From the NCBI RefSeq assembly GCF_015159745.1, contig NZ_JADDOJ010000027.1, positions 1 through 47,154 of the forward strand: a stretch of DNA of 47,154 bases, given 5' to 3'. Made by a program: the position numbers and the translations under genes. The notes beneath the pieces were generated by a model that saw nothing but the letters and a program-made list of their open reading frames with translations, made no database searches and was not told where the DNA came from. This document shows positions 1 through 8,816 of this stretch, in pieces. The stretch comes from Ramlibacter aquaticus (lineage in GTDB: Bacteria > Pseudomonadota > Gammaproteobacteria > Burkholderiales > Burkholderiaceae_C). The number at the start of each line of letters is the position of its first letter. Position 1 is the first letter of the stretch.

Positions 1-94
1 AGCAGGATCACCAGGCCCCGCTGCGCCATGGCGTCGCGGCAGGGCGCGGCGGCCGCGGCCGGGCCGGCCGGCAGCGGGGCCTGGTGATCCTGCT
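1..94. repeat. Perfect terminal inverted repeat (left contig edge)
   Basis: Bases 1-24 are the exact reverse complement of 71-94, with a 46-base loop between. The repeat starts at the very first base of the window and its inner arm overlaps the start region of the penicillin-binding protein gene. A matching situation exists at the right end with unrelated sequence. I infer a foldback artefact from library preparation or assembly, so bases 1-24 are probably not genuine upstream sequence. Confidence 0.8.
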
Positions 95-2201
95 CGCGCT
101 GCTGCTGGTCCTGCCGCTGCTGGCGCTGGCCGGCGCCGGCCTGTGGGCCGCCGGCATCGCCGCCCGCGCACCCACGGAGGCGCAGATCCAGGCCCGGCCG
201 CACAGCGAATACCCGGCGGTGATCCTCAGCGCCGACGGGCGCGAGCTGGCCAGCTTCCGCCGCACGCACCGGGAGTGGGTGCGGCTGGACGAGATCTCCA
301 AGCCGGTGGTGCAGGCGCTGCTGGACACCGAGGACCGGCGCTTCTACCAGCACGGCGGGCTGGACCTGCGGCGCACGCTGTCCGCGGCCTGGCACACCGT
401 GCGCGGCGACCTGCAGGGGGGCTCCACGCTGACCCAGCAGCTGGCGCGCAACCTCTTTCCCGAGGAGATCGGGCGCGCGCCCACGCTGGAGCGAAAGATC
501 AAGGAGGCCGTTACCGCGCTGCGGCTGGAGCATCTCTACCGCAAGGACCAGATCCTGGAGATGTACCTGAACACGGTGCCCTTCCTCTACAACGCCTACG
601 GCATCGAGATGGCGGCGCGCACCTACTTCCAGAAATCGGCGGGCGAGCTGGACACGCTGGAGGCCGCGACGCTGGTGGGCATGCTCAAGGGCACGACCTA
701 CTACAACCCCGTGCTCAACCCGGACCGCGCGCGCGCACGGCGCAACATCGTGCTGGCGCAGATGGCGCGTGCCGGCGACCTGGGCAGCACGCAGCTGGCC
801 CAGCTGCAGGCGCGCCCGCTGGGCCTGGACTTCGAGCGCCAGGAGGACGACCTGGGCATCGCGCCGCACGTGGCGCAGCAGCTGCGCCAGTGGCTCTCGG
901 GCTGGGCCGACGACCACGGCTACAACATGTACACCGACGGCCTGGTGGTGCAGACCACCATCGACTCGCGCCTGCAGACGCTGGCGGCCCAGGCCGTGGC
1001 GCGGCAGGGCGAACGCCTGCAGGCTCTGGCCGTCGCCGACCGCAAACGGCGGCGGCAGCCCGCGCCGCCGCTGCTGGAGGTGGCCTTCCTGGCGCAGGAC
1101 CCCGCGAACGGCCACATCAAGGCCTGGATCGGCAGCCGCAATTTCCGCGACGACCAGTTCGACCACGTGGCGCAGGCGCGGCGCCAGCCCGGCTCCACCT
1201 TCAAGCCCTTCGTCTACGGCGCCGCTTTCGCGCAGGGCATCAACCCGGGCGAGACCTACCTGGACCAGGCGGTCGAGATCCCGGTGGGCAACGGCGTGTG
1301 GAAGCCCGGCGACGTGCACGAGACCACCGGCCTGCCGACCACGCTGCGCGACGGCCTGGTGTATTCCAAGAACTCCATCACCGCGCAGCTGGTCCAGCGG
1401 GTGGGCGCGGCGCCGGTGGCCAAGCTGGCCCAGGCCATGGGCGTGCGCCAGAGCCACCTGGACGTGGTGCCCTCGCTGGCCCTGGGCACCAGCCCGGTCA
1501 CGCTCAAGGAGATGGTCAGCGCCTACGGCACCATCGCCAACGACGGCCGCTACATCGAGCCCGTGCTGGTGACGCAGGTGCGCGACCGCCACGGCCGCGT
1601 GCTGCAATCCTTCGCTCCGCCGGCGCCCGAGGCCGCGCTGGACCCGGAGGCGGACCGCGTGCTGCTGGACGTGATGCGGGGCGTGGTCGACGAAGGCACG
1701 GGCGCCGGCATCCGCAGCCGCTTCGGCCTGCGCGGCGACCTGGCGGGCAAGACCGGCACCACCCAGGACAACACCGACGGCTGGTTCATCCTCATGCACC
1801 CGCAGCTGGTGGCGGGCGCCTGGGTCGGCTTCAACGACCCGCGCAACACCATGCCCGATGCCTGGGGCCAGGGCGCGCGCAACGCGCTGCTGGTGGTGGG
1901 CGATTTCGCCCAGCAGGCCGAGAAGGCGCGGCTGATGGATCCGCGTGCGGTGTTCCAGGCGCCGCACGTGCACTACGAGCCGCCGCCCGATCCTTCCGTG
2001 ATGGACCGCATGAACCAGTGGATCCAGAGCGTGTTCCAGGGCAATGCCCGCGTGGAGACGCCGGCTGCACCGCCGGTGGCGATCGGCACGCCCGCGCCGC
2101 CGCCGCGCGAGGTCGGCAACCTGGGCGCCATGGGGGCCGGGCCCCCGGGCGCGATGACGCCGGACGGCGGCATACGCATCCTGCGCGAAGGCCGGCCCTG
2201 A
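84..2201 (+). CDS. Class A penicillin-binding protein (bifunctional transglycosylase/transpeptidase)
   Basis: Builds peptidoglycan in the periplasm: polymerises lipid II glycan strands and cross-links the stem peptides. An N-terminal hydrophobic anchor covers about residues 1-25. The glycosyltransferase domain follows, with the putative catalytic Glu83 in TEDRRFYQH and the GGSTLTQQLARNLF motif. The transpeptidase domain carries all three motifs: GSTFK (nucleophile Ser371, Lys374), SKN (Ser428) and KTGT (Lys556). At 705 residues it is shorter than E. coli PBP1a (about 850) and ends in a Pro/Ala-rich tail. The GTG at 84 sits just before the membrane segment, but the frame is open to the window edge through an Arg/Gly-rich stretch. 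The true start may therefore lie upstream, beyond the foldback. Convergent with the fad operon. Confidence 0.93.
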   Translation: MILLALLLVLPLLALAGAGLWAAGIAARAPTEAQIQARPHSEYPAVILSADGRELASFRRTHREWVRLDEISKPVVQALLDTEDRRFYQHGGLDLRRTLSAAWHTVRGDLQGGSTLTQQLARNLFPEEIGRAPTLERKIKEAVTALRLEHLYRKDQILEMYLNTVPFLYNAYGIEMAARTYFQKSAGELDTLEAATLVGMLKGTTYYNPVLNPDRARARRNIVLAQMARAGDLGSTQLAQLQARPLGLDFERQEDDLGIAPHVAQQLRQWLSGWADDHGYNMYTDGLVVQTTIDSRLQTLAAQAVARQGERLQALAVADRKRRRQPAPPLLEVAFLAQDPANGHIKAWIGSRNFRDDQFDHVAQARRQPGSTFKPFVYGAAFAQGINPGETYLDQAVEIPVGNGVWKPGDVHETTGLPTTLRDGLVYSKNSITAQLVQRVGAAPVAKLAQAMGVRQSHLDVVPSLALGTSPVTLKEMVSAYGTIANDGRYIEPVLVTQVRDRHGRVLQSFAPPAPEAALDPEADRVLLDVMRGVVDEGTGAGIRSRFGLRGDLAGKTGTTQDNTDGWFILMHPQLVAGAWVGFNDPRNTMPDAWGQGARNALLVVGDFAQQAEKARLMDPRAVFQAPHVHYEPPPDPSVMDRMNQWIQSVFQGNARVETPAAPPVAIGTPAPPPREVGNLGAMGAGPPGAMTPDGGIRILREGRP

Positions 2202-2223
2202 GCGGGGTGCGTCCGCCCCGCTC
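2200..2223. terminator. GC-rich hairpin between convergent genes
   Basis: Arms GAGCGGGG (2200-2207) and CCCCGCTC (2216-2223) with an 8-base loop, beginning inside the stop codon of the penicillin-binding protein gene and 32 bases before the stop of the convergent enoyl-CoA isomerase gene. There is no T-run, so termination is inferred from position only. Confidence 0.35.
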
Positions 2224-2255
2224 GAAGGAAGACAGCCGGCCCCCGGCCCTTGCGC

Positions 2256-3020
2256 TCAGACCTTGCTGAAGTCGGGCTTGCGCTTTTCCATGAAGGCGGT
2301 GAAGGCCTCGCGGGCGGCCGGTTCACGCAGCATGCGGCCGAAGCTCTTGCCTTCCTCGTCCATCTGCTCGATCACCCGCGCCTGCTGGCCGTGCTTCATC
2401 AGGCGCTTGGTCTCGATGAGCGAACTCACCGGCTTGCCGGCCAGCTTGCGGGCCAGGGCCTGTGCATAGGCGTTCGCCTCGGTGGGCGGCACCACGCGAT
2501 TGACCAGGCCGACTTCCTGCGCCGCCTCGGCCATGAAGGGCTCGCCCAGCAGCAGCGCCTCGGCGGCGCGGTGGTAGCCCATCATCTGCGGCACCAGCAG
2601 GCTGGACGCCGCCTCCGGGCACAGGCCCAGGTTGACGAAGGGCATGGAGAAGGCGGCGTTGTCGCCCGCCACCACCAGGTCGCAGTGGAACAGCAGGGTG
2701 GTGCCCACGCCCACCGCCGGCCCGCACACCGCCGCCACGACGGGCTTGGGAAAGGCCGCGATGCCGCGCAGGAAGCGGAACACCGGGGAGCCCTCGCCCG
2801 AGGGCGGGTTGTTTAGGAAGTCGTTGATGTCGTTGCCGGCCGAGAAGATGGTCTCGTGGCCCTGCAGCAGCACCACGCGCACCGAGGCGTCGGCGGCCGC
2901 GGCCTCCAGCGCGTCGGCCAGCTGGCCGTACATCGCGGCCGTGAGCGAGTTCTTGCGCTCCAGGCGGTTCAGGGTGAGGGTGAGGACGCCGGCTTCGGCG
3001 TGGCTGAGGATCTCGCTCAT
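2256..3020 (-). CDS. Enoyl-CoA hydratase/isomerase family protein, delta3,delta2-enoyl-CoA isomerase-like
   Basis: Crotonase fold, 254 residues, last gene of the fad operon. The oxyanion-hole segments are visible as FSAGNDI (about 59-65) and GPAVGVGTTL (100-109). Only one acidic catalytic position is clear, Glu136 in LGLCPEAASS. The upstream Glu used by true hydratases (in the GGGCEL motif) is replaced. This pattern, plus the SAGND and PEAASS motifs, resembles the ECI2/PECI isomerases that move a cis/trans-3 double bond to trans-2 so unsaturated fatty acids can enter beta-oxidation. The isomerase assignment is inference from residues; family membership is firm. The start ATG overlaps the stop of the upstream DsbA-like gene by 4 bases (ATGA), indicating translational coupling. 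Confidence 0.9.
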   Translation of the reverse strand: MSEILSHAEAGVLTLTLNRLERKNSLTAAMYGQLADALEAAAADASVRVVLLQGHETIFSAGNDINDFLNNPPSGEGSPVFRFLRGIAAFPKPVVAAVCGPAVGVGTTLLFHCDLVVAGDNAAFSMPFVNLGLCPEAASSLLVPQMMGYHRAAEALLLGEPFMAEAAQEVGLVNRVVPPTEANAYAQALARKLAGKPVSSLIETKRLMKHGQQARVIEQMDEEGKSFGRMLREPAAREAFTAFMEKRKPDFSKV

Positions 3021-3607
3021 GACAGGGCTTCCTTGACGAATTCGATACGGTCCTGGCCCCAGAACATCTGGTCGCCGACAAAAAAGGTGGGCGCGCCAAA
3101 CATGCCGCGCTCGATGGCACGCTGCGTGGCCTGCTTCAGCGCGTCCTTCACGTCCGCCTCCTGCGCGAGCGCGACCAGGGCCTGGGCATCGAAGCCCGCC
3201 TGCCCGAGCACGCGGCCCACCACCTGCGCATCGTTCATGTTCTCGCCGTCGACCCAGATGGCGCGCAGCACCGCGTCCACATAGGGCTCCAGGCGGGCCG
3301 GATCGCGCAGGGCGAGGCCGGTTGCGCCGCGCATCAGCAGCAGCGTGTTGATGGGGAAGTGCGGATTGTGCTTGAAGGGCACCCCGTAGCGCGCAGCATG
3401 GCGCTGGAAGTCTTCCATCATGTAGCGGCCCTTGGCCGGCACCATCATGGGCGACTGGTTGCCCGTGGCCTGGAACACGCCGCCCAGCAGGATGGGGATG
3501 CGGTTCACCGTCGCGCCGGTCTCGCGCGCCAGGCGCGGCAGCTGCGTCCAGGCCAGGTAGGCGGCCGGGCTGCCCACGTCGAAACAGAAGTCCACCGTCT
3601 TGCTCAT
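3017..3607 (-). CDS. DsbA-family 2-hydroxychromene-2-carboxylate isomerase-like protein
   Basis: 196-residue kappa-class GST/DsbA-fold protein. The N-terminal FDVGSPAAYLAW segment carries the Ser (Ser13) that in HCCA isomerases contacts glutathione, and the cis-Pro loop GAPTFFVG is near residue 170. There is no CxxC, so it is not a thiol oxidase. Characterised relatives isomerise 2-hydroxychromene-2-carboxylate in naphthalene breakdown. Members placed in fatty-acid operons have no settled substrate, and none of the other naphthalene genes is here. It overlaps the upstream SDR stop by one base (TGATG) and the downstream isomerase start by four, so it belongs to the fad transcript. The true role is probably glutathione-linked handling of an acyl or aromatic intermediate, which is a guess. 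Confidence 0.85.
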   Translation of the reverse strand: MSKTVDFCFDVGSPAAYLAWTQLPRLARETGATVNRIPILLGGVFQATGNQSPMMVPAKGRYMMEDFQRHAARYGVPFKHNPHFPINTLLLMRGATGLALRDPARLEPYVDAVLRAIWVDGENMNDAQVVGRVLGQAGFDAQALVALAQEADVKDALKQATQRAIERGMFGAPTFFVGDQMFWGQDRIEFVKEALS

Positions 3608-4347
3608 CAGAATTTCTCCATCCAGGGCCGAAGGTCGAGCTCGTGCGTCCAGGCATCGCGGGGCTGCTGGTGCAGCATCCAGTAGTTCTCCGCGATGTGG
3701 TCGGGGTTGAGGATGCCATCGTGCTCGCGCAACGCATAGCGCTCGGGGAAATTCTCGCGGATGAAGGCGGTGTCGATGCCGCCGTCGACCACCACGTGCG
3801 CCACGTGGATGCCGCGCGGCCCCAGCTCGCGCGCGCAGCTCTGGGCCAGGGCCCGCAAGGCGTGCTTGGCACCGGCGAAGGCGGCGAAGTTCGCGCCGCC
3901 GCGCATCGAAGCCGTGGCGCCGGTGAAGAGCAGGGTGCCGCGCCCGCCACCTTCACGCGCCACCATGCGCCTGGCGACCTCACGGGCGCACAGGAAGGCG
4001 CTGAAGCAGGCCATCTCCCAGACCTTGAAGTACTTGCGCGCGGTCTCGTCGAGGATGCTGCTGGGCACGTTGGCGCCGATGTTGAAGGCCATCACCGCGA
4101 TGGGGCCGATCTCGCGCTCGATGCGCTCGACCAGGGCCACGACCTCCTCCTCCTTGCGGGCGTCGGTGCCGAAGCCGTGCGCCACGCCGCCGGCGGCGCG
4201 GATCTCGGCCAGCAGCGGCTCCAGCTTCTCAGCGCTGCGGCGCACCGCGCAGGCCACCAGGCCGCCGCGCGCGAAGCGCTTCGCGATGGCGCCGCCGGTG
4301 GCGTCACCAGCACCCACCACCAGGGCCACGGGCTGTCGTGTGTCCAT
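3607..4347 (-). CDS. Short-chain dehydrogenase/reductase (SDR) family protein with atypical active site
   Basis: 246 residues with a Rossmann fold. The nucleotide-binding loop is VVGAGDATGGAIA (10-22), close to the SDR glycine motif, and the NAG-like motif reads FNIGAN. In the usual Ser-Tyr-Lys region the sequence is FTGATASMRGGANFAAFAGAK. Lys161 is present, but the Tyr position is Phe157 and the Ser position aligns with Ala144. It may therefore be non-catalytic or use another residue; a close-knit subgroup with an FAGAKHALRALAQ motif is what I recall from related genomes. Start ATG at 4347 lies 4 bases after the thioesterase stop. Its place in the fad operon suggests an acyl-CoA-related role. 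Confidence 0.87.
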   Translation of the reverse strand: MDTRQPVALVVGAGDATGGAIAKRFARGGLVACAVRRSAEKLEPLLAEIRAAGGVAHGFGTDARKEEEVVALVERIEREIGPIAVMAFNIGANVPSSILDETARKYFKVWEMACFSAFLCAREVARRMVAREGGGRGTLLFTGATASMRGGANFAAFAGAKHALRALAQSCARELGPRGIHVAHVVVDGGIDTAFIRENFPERYALREHDGILNPDHIAENYWMLHQQPRDAWTHELDLRPWMEKF

Positions 4348-4351
4348 CGCG

Positions 4352-5158
4352 CTACTCCTTGTAGTACATCCACTGGTGGCTGGAGGCGAGCAGCGTGCCG
4401 GCCTCGTTCCACAGCAGCGCCGCCTGGTCGTTGTAGCCGGCGCGGAAGCCCTGGGCCTGCGCCTGGCCGAGCACGAAGCCGGTGCCCGTCTCCGCCAGCT
4501 GCTGCGGACCGGCATGGTAGTACACCGTCATGGTCACGGTGCCCAGCGGCACCAGGGTCGCGCGGCGGCGCCAGATACGCGGGATGAAGACGTCGGCCAG
4601 GGCCGTGAGCGAGAGCCAGTCCAGCGGGCGGTGCGGGTCGTCGCGCATCCAGAGCAGGCTGCGGCTGTGGCCGCTGTCGCTGGCGTCCCAGGTGGCCGGC
4701 GGCTCGCCCTCCACCACGCGCAGGTCGTAGCGGCGGGTCCAGGTCACGCGGGCCGGGTCGCTGCGCGGCAGGTCCAGCGGGCGGGGCACCACGGGCGCCA
4801 GCGCCTCGGTCATCTCGAAGGTGTCGCGCCGCACAGCCGTGATGGCGGTCGCGGTGAGCACCGTTTCGCCGCCCTGCAGCATCTCCACCCACCAGTGCTG
4901 GGTGGAACGGTTGGTGCGCGCGGGCCGGGCCCGCAGCTCATAGGGGCCGTCGGCGACCGCGGCCGCGAAATTCACCGTGAGCGAGACCGGCTCGCCCAGG
5001 CGCTGCGGGTGCAGCAGCACGGCGTGCAGCAGGGCCGCGGCGCTGATGCCGCCGAAGGGCCCGATCATGTTGGCCCAGCCGGGGTGGGTGTGGCCGGTCC
5101 AGCAGCCTTCGCCGGCCGGCGCCAGGGCCACCGCCTCGTCGAACAGGGTGCGGCTCAT
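4352..5158 (-). CDS. Acyl-CoA thioesterase (TesB-like double-hotdog)
   Basis: 268-residue protein with the layout of TesB-type acyl-CoA thioesterases: an N-terminal hotdog (PFGGISAAALLHAV near 34-47, then the beta-strand SLTVNFAAAV) and a C-terminal hotdog ending in HQWMYYKE. It hydrolyses acyl-CoA to free acid and CoA, which would relieve CoA trapping during fatty-acid breakdown. ATG 5158 is preferred because an AAGG lies about 10 bases upstream; a TTG six codons earlier (5176) is an alternative. It lies 52 bases after the thiolase stop and 4 bases before the SDR, consistent with one operon. Confidence 0.87.
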   Translation of the reverse strand: MSRTLFDEAVALAPAGEGCWTGHTHPGWANMIGPFGGISAAALLHAVLLHPQRLGEPVSLTVNFAAAVADGPYELRARPARTNRSTQHWWVEMLQGGETVLTATAITAVRRDTFEMTEALAPVVPRPLDLPRSDPARVTWTRRYDLRVVEGEPPATWDASDSGHSRSLLWMRDDPHRPLDWLSLTALADVFIPRIWRRRATLVPLGTVTMTVYYHAGPQQLAETGTGFVLGQAQAQGFRAGYNDQAALLWNEAGTLLASSHQWMYYKE

Positions 5159-5210
5159 GTGGCCGTGCCTTCGCAATGCATCCAGGTCTCCTCGCTCCGG
5201 AGGGCCGGGG

Positions 5211-6419
5211 TCACACGCGCTCGAAGATCCCTGCCGCGCCCTGCCCCATGCCCACGCACATGGTCACCATGCCGTAGCGCAGATTCTTGCGCCGCAGCGC
5301 GTGCACCACTGTCGCCGACCGGATAGCGCCGGTCGCGCCCAGCGGGTGGCCCAGGGCGATCGCGCCGCCCATGGGATTGACCTTGGCCGGGTCCAGGCCG
5401 AGCGTGTTCATCACGGCGAGCGACTGCGCGGCGAAGGCCTCGTTGAGCTCGATCCAGGCTATGTCGTCCTGGCGCAGGCCGCCCGCGCGCAGGGCCGCCG
5501 GAATCGCCTCCACCGGGCCGATGCCCATGATGTGCGGCGGCACGCCCCGGCTGGCGTAGCTCACAAAGCGGGCCAGGGGCTGCAGGTTGAAGCGCTTCAC
5601 GGCCGCCTCGCTGGCGAGGATGAGCGCCCCGGCGCCGTCCGAGGTCTGCGAGCTGTTGCCCGCGGTGACGCTGCCACGGGCGGCGAACACGGTGCGCAGC
5701 TTCGCCAGGCCTTCCGGCGTGGTGTCGGCGCGAGCGCCCTCGTCCAGCGAGACGGTGCGCGGCGTGACCTTCACCTCGGCAGAGGCCAGGTCCAGCTCGC
5801 GCTCCTCCACGGTCACGGGCGTGATCTCGTCACCGAACTCGCCCGCCTGCATGGCCGCCAGCGCCTTCATGTGCGAGCGGTAGGCGAACTCGTCCTGCGC
5901 CTCGCGCGAGACCTTCCACTGCTGCGCCACCTTCTCGGCCGTGAGGCCCATGCCGTAGGCGATGCCGTAGCGGTCCAGGTCGTCGGGGTTGCTGAAGATC
6001 GCGGGCGAGAGCGAGGGCGAGTTGCCCATCATGGGCACCATGCTCATGCTCTCGGTGCCGGCAGCCACCATCACGTCGGCCTCGCCGACGCGGATGCGGT
6101 CGGCCGCCATCTGGACGGCCGACAGGCCCGAGGCGCAGAAACGGTTGACGGTGATGCCGCCCACGCTCTTGGGCAGGCCGGCCAGCACCGCGCCCACGCG
6201 CGCCACGTTCAGGCCCTGCTGGGCCTCGGGGATGGCGCAGCCGCAGACCACGTCCTCGATGGCGGCGGGGTCCAGGCCCGGCACCTGGGCCAGCGCGGCA
6301 CGCAGCGCCATCGCCAGCAGGTCGTCGGGCCGGGTCTGGCGCAGGTAGCCGCGGTGCGAGCGCCCGATGGGCGTGCGGGTGGCGGCGACGATGTAGGCGT
6401 CCTGGAGTTGCTTGCTCAT
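5211..6419 (-). CDS. fadA: Acetyl-CoA C-acyltransferase (3-ketoacyl-CoA thiolase), FadA-like
   Basis: 402 residues, full-length thiolase. The last step of beta-oxidation: cleaves 3-ketoacyl-CoA with CoA into acetyl-CoA and a shortened acyl-CoA. The nucleophile Cys95 lies in NRFCASGLSAVQ, His358 in GGAIALGHPLGATGA, and the second catalytic Cys388 in MCVGMGQGAAGIFE. The LNEAFAAQ motif is also present. Only two bases separate its start from the stop of the FadB-like gene, so the two are co-transcribed and probably form the thiolase/multifunctional enzyme pair. The gene symbol is by role; orthology to E. coli fadA is not proved. Confidence 0.95.
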   Translation of the reverse strand: MSKQLQDAYIVAATRTPIGRSHRGYLRQTRPDDLLAMALRAALAQVPGLDPAAIEDVVCGCAIPEAQQGLNVARVGAVLAGLPKSVGGITVNRFCASGLSAVQMAADRIRVGEADVMVAAGTESMSMVPMMGNSPSLSPAIFSNPDDLDRYGIAYGMGLTAEKVAQQWKVSREAQDEFAYRSHMKALAAMQAGEFGDEITPVTVEERELDLASAEVKVTPRTVSLDEGARADTTPEGLAKLRTVFAARGSVTAGNSSQTSDGAGALILASEAAVKRFNLQPLARFVSYASRGVPPHIMGIGPVEAIPAALRAGGLRQDDIAWIELNEAFAAQSLAVMNTLGLDPAKVNPMGGAIALGHPLGATGAIRSATVVHALRRKNLRYGMVTMCVGMGQGAAGIFERV

Positions 6420-6421
6420 GT

Positions 6422-8815
6422 TCAGTTCCTCAGCGGCTTGCCCGTGGAGAGCATGGCCAGGATGCGATCCTGCGTCTTCGGGTGCTGCACCAGCTCGCAG
6501 AAGGCGCGGCGCTCCAGCGTCATCAGGTACTCCTCGGTCACCAGGGTGCCCGCGTCCACGTCACCGCCGGTGACCACGTGGGCGATCAGCGAAGCGATGT
6601 GGAAGTCGTGGCCGCTGATGAAGCCGCCATCACGCAGGTTCACCAGCTGGCCCTGGATGGTGGCCCGGCCGCTGCGGCCCGCCACCGGGAAGGGCCGGCG
6701 CAGCGGCGCGCGCCAGCCCGCCTCGGCCATGGCCTTGGCCTGCTGGATCGCCACGTAGAGCAGCTCGTCCTTGTGCGGCACCACGATGTCGTCGTCCAGC
6801 AGGTAGCCCAGCTGGCGCGACTCCAGCGCGCTGGTGCCCACCTTGGCCATGGCGGCGGCCTCGAAGCCGGCGGACAGGAAGGGCAGCAGGTCCTTGTGGG
6901 CCGTGCGCGCCTGCAGTTCGGCGGCGCGGCGCGCGATATAGGTCAGGCCACCGGCGCCGGGCACCAGGCCCACGCCCACTTCGACCAGGCCGATGTAGCT
7001 CTCCAGCGCGGCGACGCGGCGCGCCGAGTGCACGGCCAGCTCGCAGCCGCCGCCCAGCGCCATGCCGCGGATCGCGGACACCACCGGCACGCCGGCGTAG
7101 CGCAGGCGCAGCATGGTCTGCTGCATGAAGCCCTCGGCGTCCTCGATGGCGGCCACGCCCACGGCCATGAAGGCCGGCAGCATGGCCTGCAGGTCCGCGC
7201 CGACGGAGAAGGGCTCGTCGCCCGACCAGACCACCAGGCCGCGGAACTCGCGCTCGGCCGTGTCCACGGCCAGCTGCAGGCCCTCGCACAGCTCGGGGCT
7301 GATCGCGTGCATCTTGGTCTTGAGGCTGGCGATGAGGATGTCCTCGTCCAGCGTCCACAGGCGCAGGCTGGCGTCCTCGTGCACGGTGCGGCCGGCCGTC
7401 TTCCAGTCGGAAGCCGCCTCGCCGCGCACGGTCTCGGGGAACAGCTGGCGCTGCTGCACGGGCCGCTGTCGCGGCGCCTCGAAGCGGCCGCTGGTGGGGT
7501 TCCAGGACCCTTCAGCAGTGTGCACGCCGCCGGCCTGGGCCACCGGGCCTTCGAACACCCAGGCGGGCAGCGGCGCCGTGGACAGCGCCTCGCCCTTGGC
7601 GATGTCTTCCTGCACCCACTGCGCCACCTGCAGCCAGCCGGCCTCCTGCCAGAGCTCGAAGGGGCCCTGTTGCATGCCGAAGCCCCAGCGCAGCGCCAGG
7701 TCCACGTCACGCGCGGTCTCGGCGATGCTGCCCAGGTGCACGGCGGCGTAGTGGAAGCTGTTGCGCAGGATCGCCCAGAGGAAGCGGCCCTGCGGCCCCT
7801 CGCTCTCGCGCAGCAGCTTCAGGCGCTGGGCGGCCGGCTTCTTCAGCATGCGCGCGTACACCTCGTCGGCCTTGCCGCCCGCCGGCACGTAGCTGCGGCT
7901 TTCGAGCTCGAAGCGCAGCACCTCGCGGCCCTGCTTGCGGTAGAAGCCGGCCTTGGTCTTCTGCCCCAGGTGGCCCATCTCCAGCAGCACCTTGAGCACC
8001 TCGGGCGTGGCGAAGCTGGCGTAGAAGGGGTCGCTCGCCGCGTCCAGGTTGTCCTGCAGCGTGCGCACCACGTGCGCGAGCGTGTCCAGGCCGACCACGT
8101 CCGCGGTGCGGAAGGTGCCGCTGGAGGCGCGGCCCAGCTTCTTGCCGGTGAGGTCGTCGACGACGTCGAAGGCGAGGCCGTATTTCTCGACCTCGCGCAG
8201 CGTGCCCAGCATGCCGGCGATGCCGACGCGGTTGGCGATGAAGTTCGGCGTGTCCTTGGCCCGCACCACGCCCTTGCCCAGGCCGGTGGTGACGAAGTCG
8301 TGCAGCGCGTCCAGCACCGCGGGGTCGGTCGCCGGTGTGGGGATCAGCTCCACCAGCTGCATGTAGCGCGGCGGGTTGAAGAAGTGAATGCCGCAGAAGC
8401 GGGCGCGCAGCGCCTCGGGCAGGGCCTCGCCCATCGCGGTGATCGAAAGGCCCGAGGTGTTGGAGGCGACGATGGCCTGCGGCGCGATGTGCGGCGCCAC
8501 CTTGCGGTACAGGTCCAGTTTCCAGTCCATGCGCTCGGCGATGGCCTCGATCACCAGGTCGCACTCGCCCAGCAGGGCGAGGTCGTCCTCGTAGTTCGCG
8601 GCGCGGATCAGCGCGGCGTCGGTCGCCACGCCCAGCGGCGCAGGCTTCAACTTCTTCAGGTTCTCGATCGCGCGGGTGACGATGCCGTTCTTGGGGCCCT
8701 CCTTGGCGGGCAGGTCGAACAGCACCACCGGCACCTTCAGGTTCACGAGGTGGGCGGCGATCTGCGCGCCCATCACCCCGGCGCCGAGCACGGCGACTTG
8801 TCGGACGGTCTTCAT
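6422..8815 (-). CDS. fadB: 3-hydroxyacyl-CoA dehydrogenase/enoyl-CoA hydratase, FadN-type domain order
   Basis: 797 residues. The N-terminal NAD-binding hydroxyacyl-CoA dehydrogenase carries VAVLGAGVMGAQIAAHL at about 7-23 and catalytic His near 142 in CGIHFFNPPRYM. The dehydrogenase C-domains follow, and a crotonase domain sits at the C terminus (FSVGADL near 537, GMALGGGCELAVH, VGVGLVPGAGG). This order, dehydrogenase first, is that of Bacillus FadN and many betaproteobacterial proteins, and is reversed compared with E. coli FadB. It hydrates trans-2-enoyl-CoA and oxidises 3-hydroxyacyl-CoA. ATG 8815 fits the start of the Rossmann fold; the frame is open 23 codons further upstream but that stretch overlaps the DUF2147 gene. 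Two bases before fadA. Confidence 0.95.
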   Translation of the reverse strand: MKTVRQVAVLGAGVMGAQIAAHLVNLKVPVVLFDLPAKEGPKNGIVTRAIENLKKLKPAPLGVATDAALIRAANYEDDLALLGECDLVIEAIAERMDWKLDLYRKVAPHIAPQAIVASNTSGLSITAMGEALPEALRARFCGIHFFNPPRYMQLVELIPTPATDPAVLDALHDFVTTGLGKGVVRAKDTPNFIANRVGIAGMLGTLREVEKYGLAFDVVDDLTGKKLGRASSGTFRTADVVGLDTLAHVVRTLQDNLDAASDPFYASFATPEVLKVLLEMGHLGQKTKAGFYRKQGREVLRFELESRSYVPAGGKADEVYARMLKKPAAQRLKLLRESEGPQGRFLWAILRNSFHYAAVHLGSIAETARDVDLALRWGFGMQQGPFELWQEAGWLQVAQWVQEDIAKGEALSTAPLPAWVFEGPVAQAGGVHTAEGSWNPTSGRFEAPRQRPVQQRQLFPETVRGEAASDWKTAGRTVHEDASLRLWTLDEDILIASLKTKMHAISPELCEGLQLAVDTAEREFRGLVVWSGDEPFSVGADLQAMLPAFMAVGVAAIEDAEGFMQQTMLRLRYAGVPVVSAIRGMALGGGCELAVHSARRVAALESYIGLVEVGVGLVPGAGGLTYIARRAAELQARTAHKDLLPFLSAGFEAAAMAKVGTSALESRQLGYLLDDDIVVPHKDELLYVAIQQAKAMAEAGWRAPLRRPFPVAGRSGRATIQGQLVNLRDGGFISGHDFHIASLIAHVVTGGDVDAGTLVTEEYLMTLERRAFCELVQHPKTQDRILAMLSTGKPLRN

Positions 8816-8816
8816 C

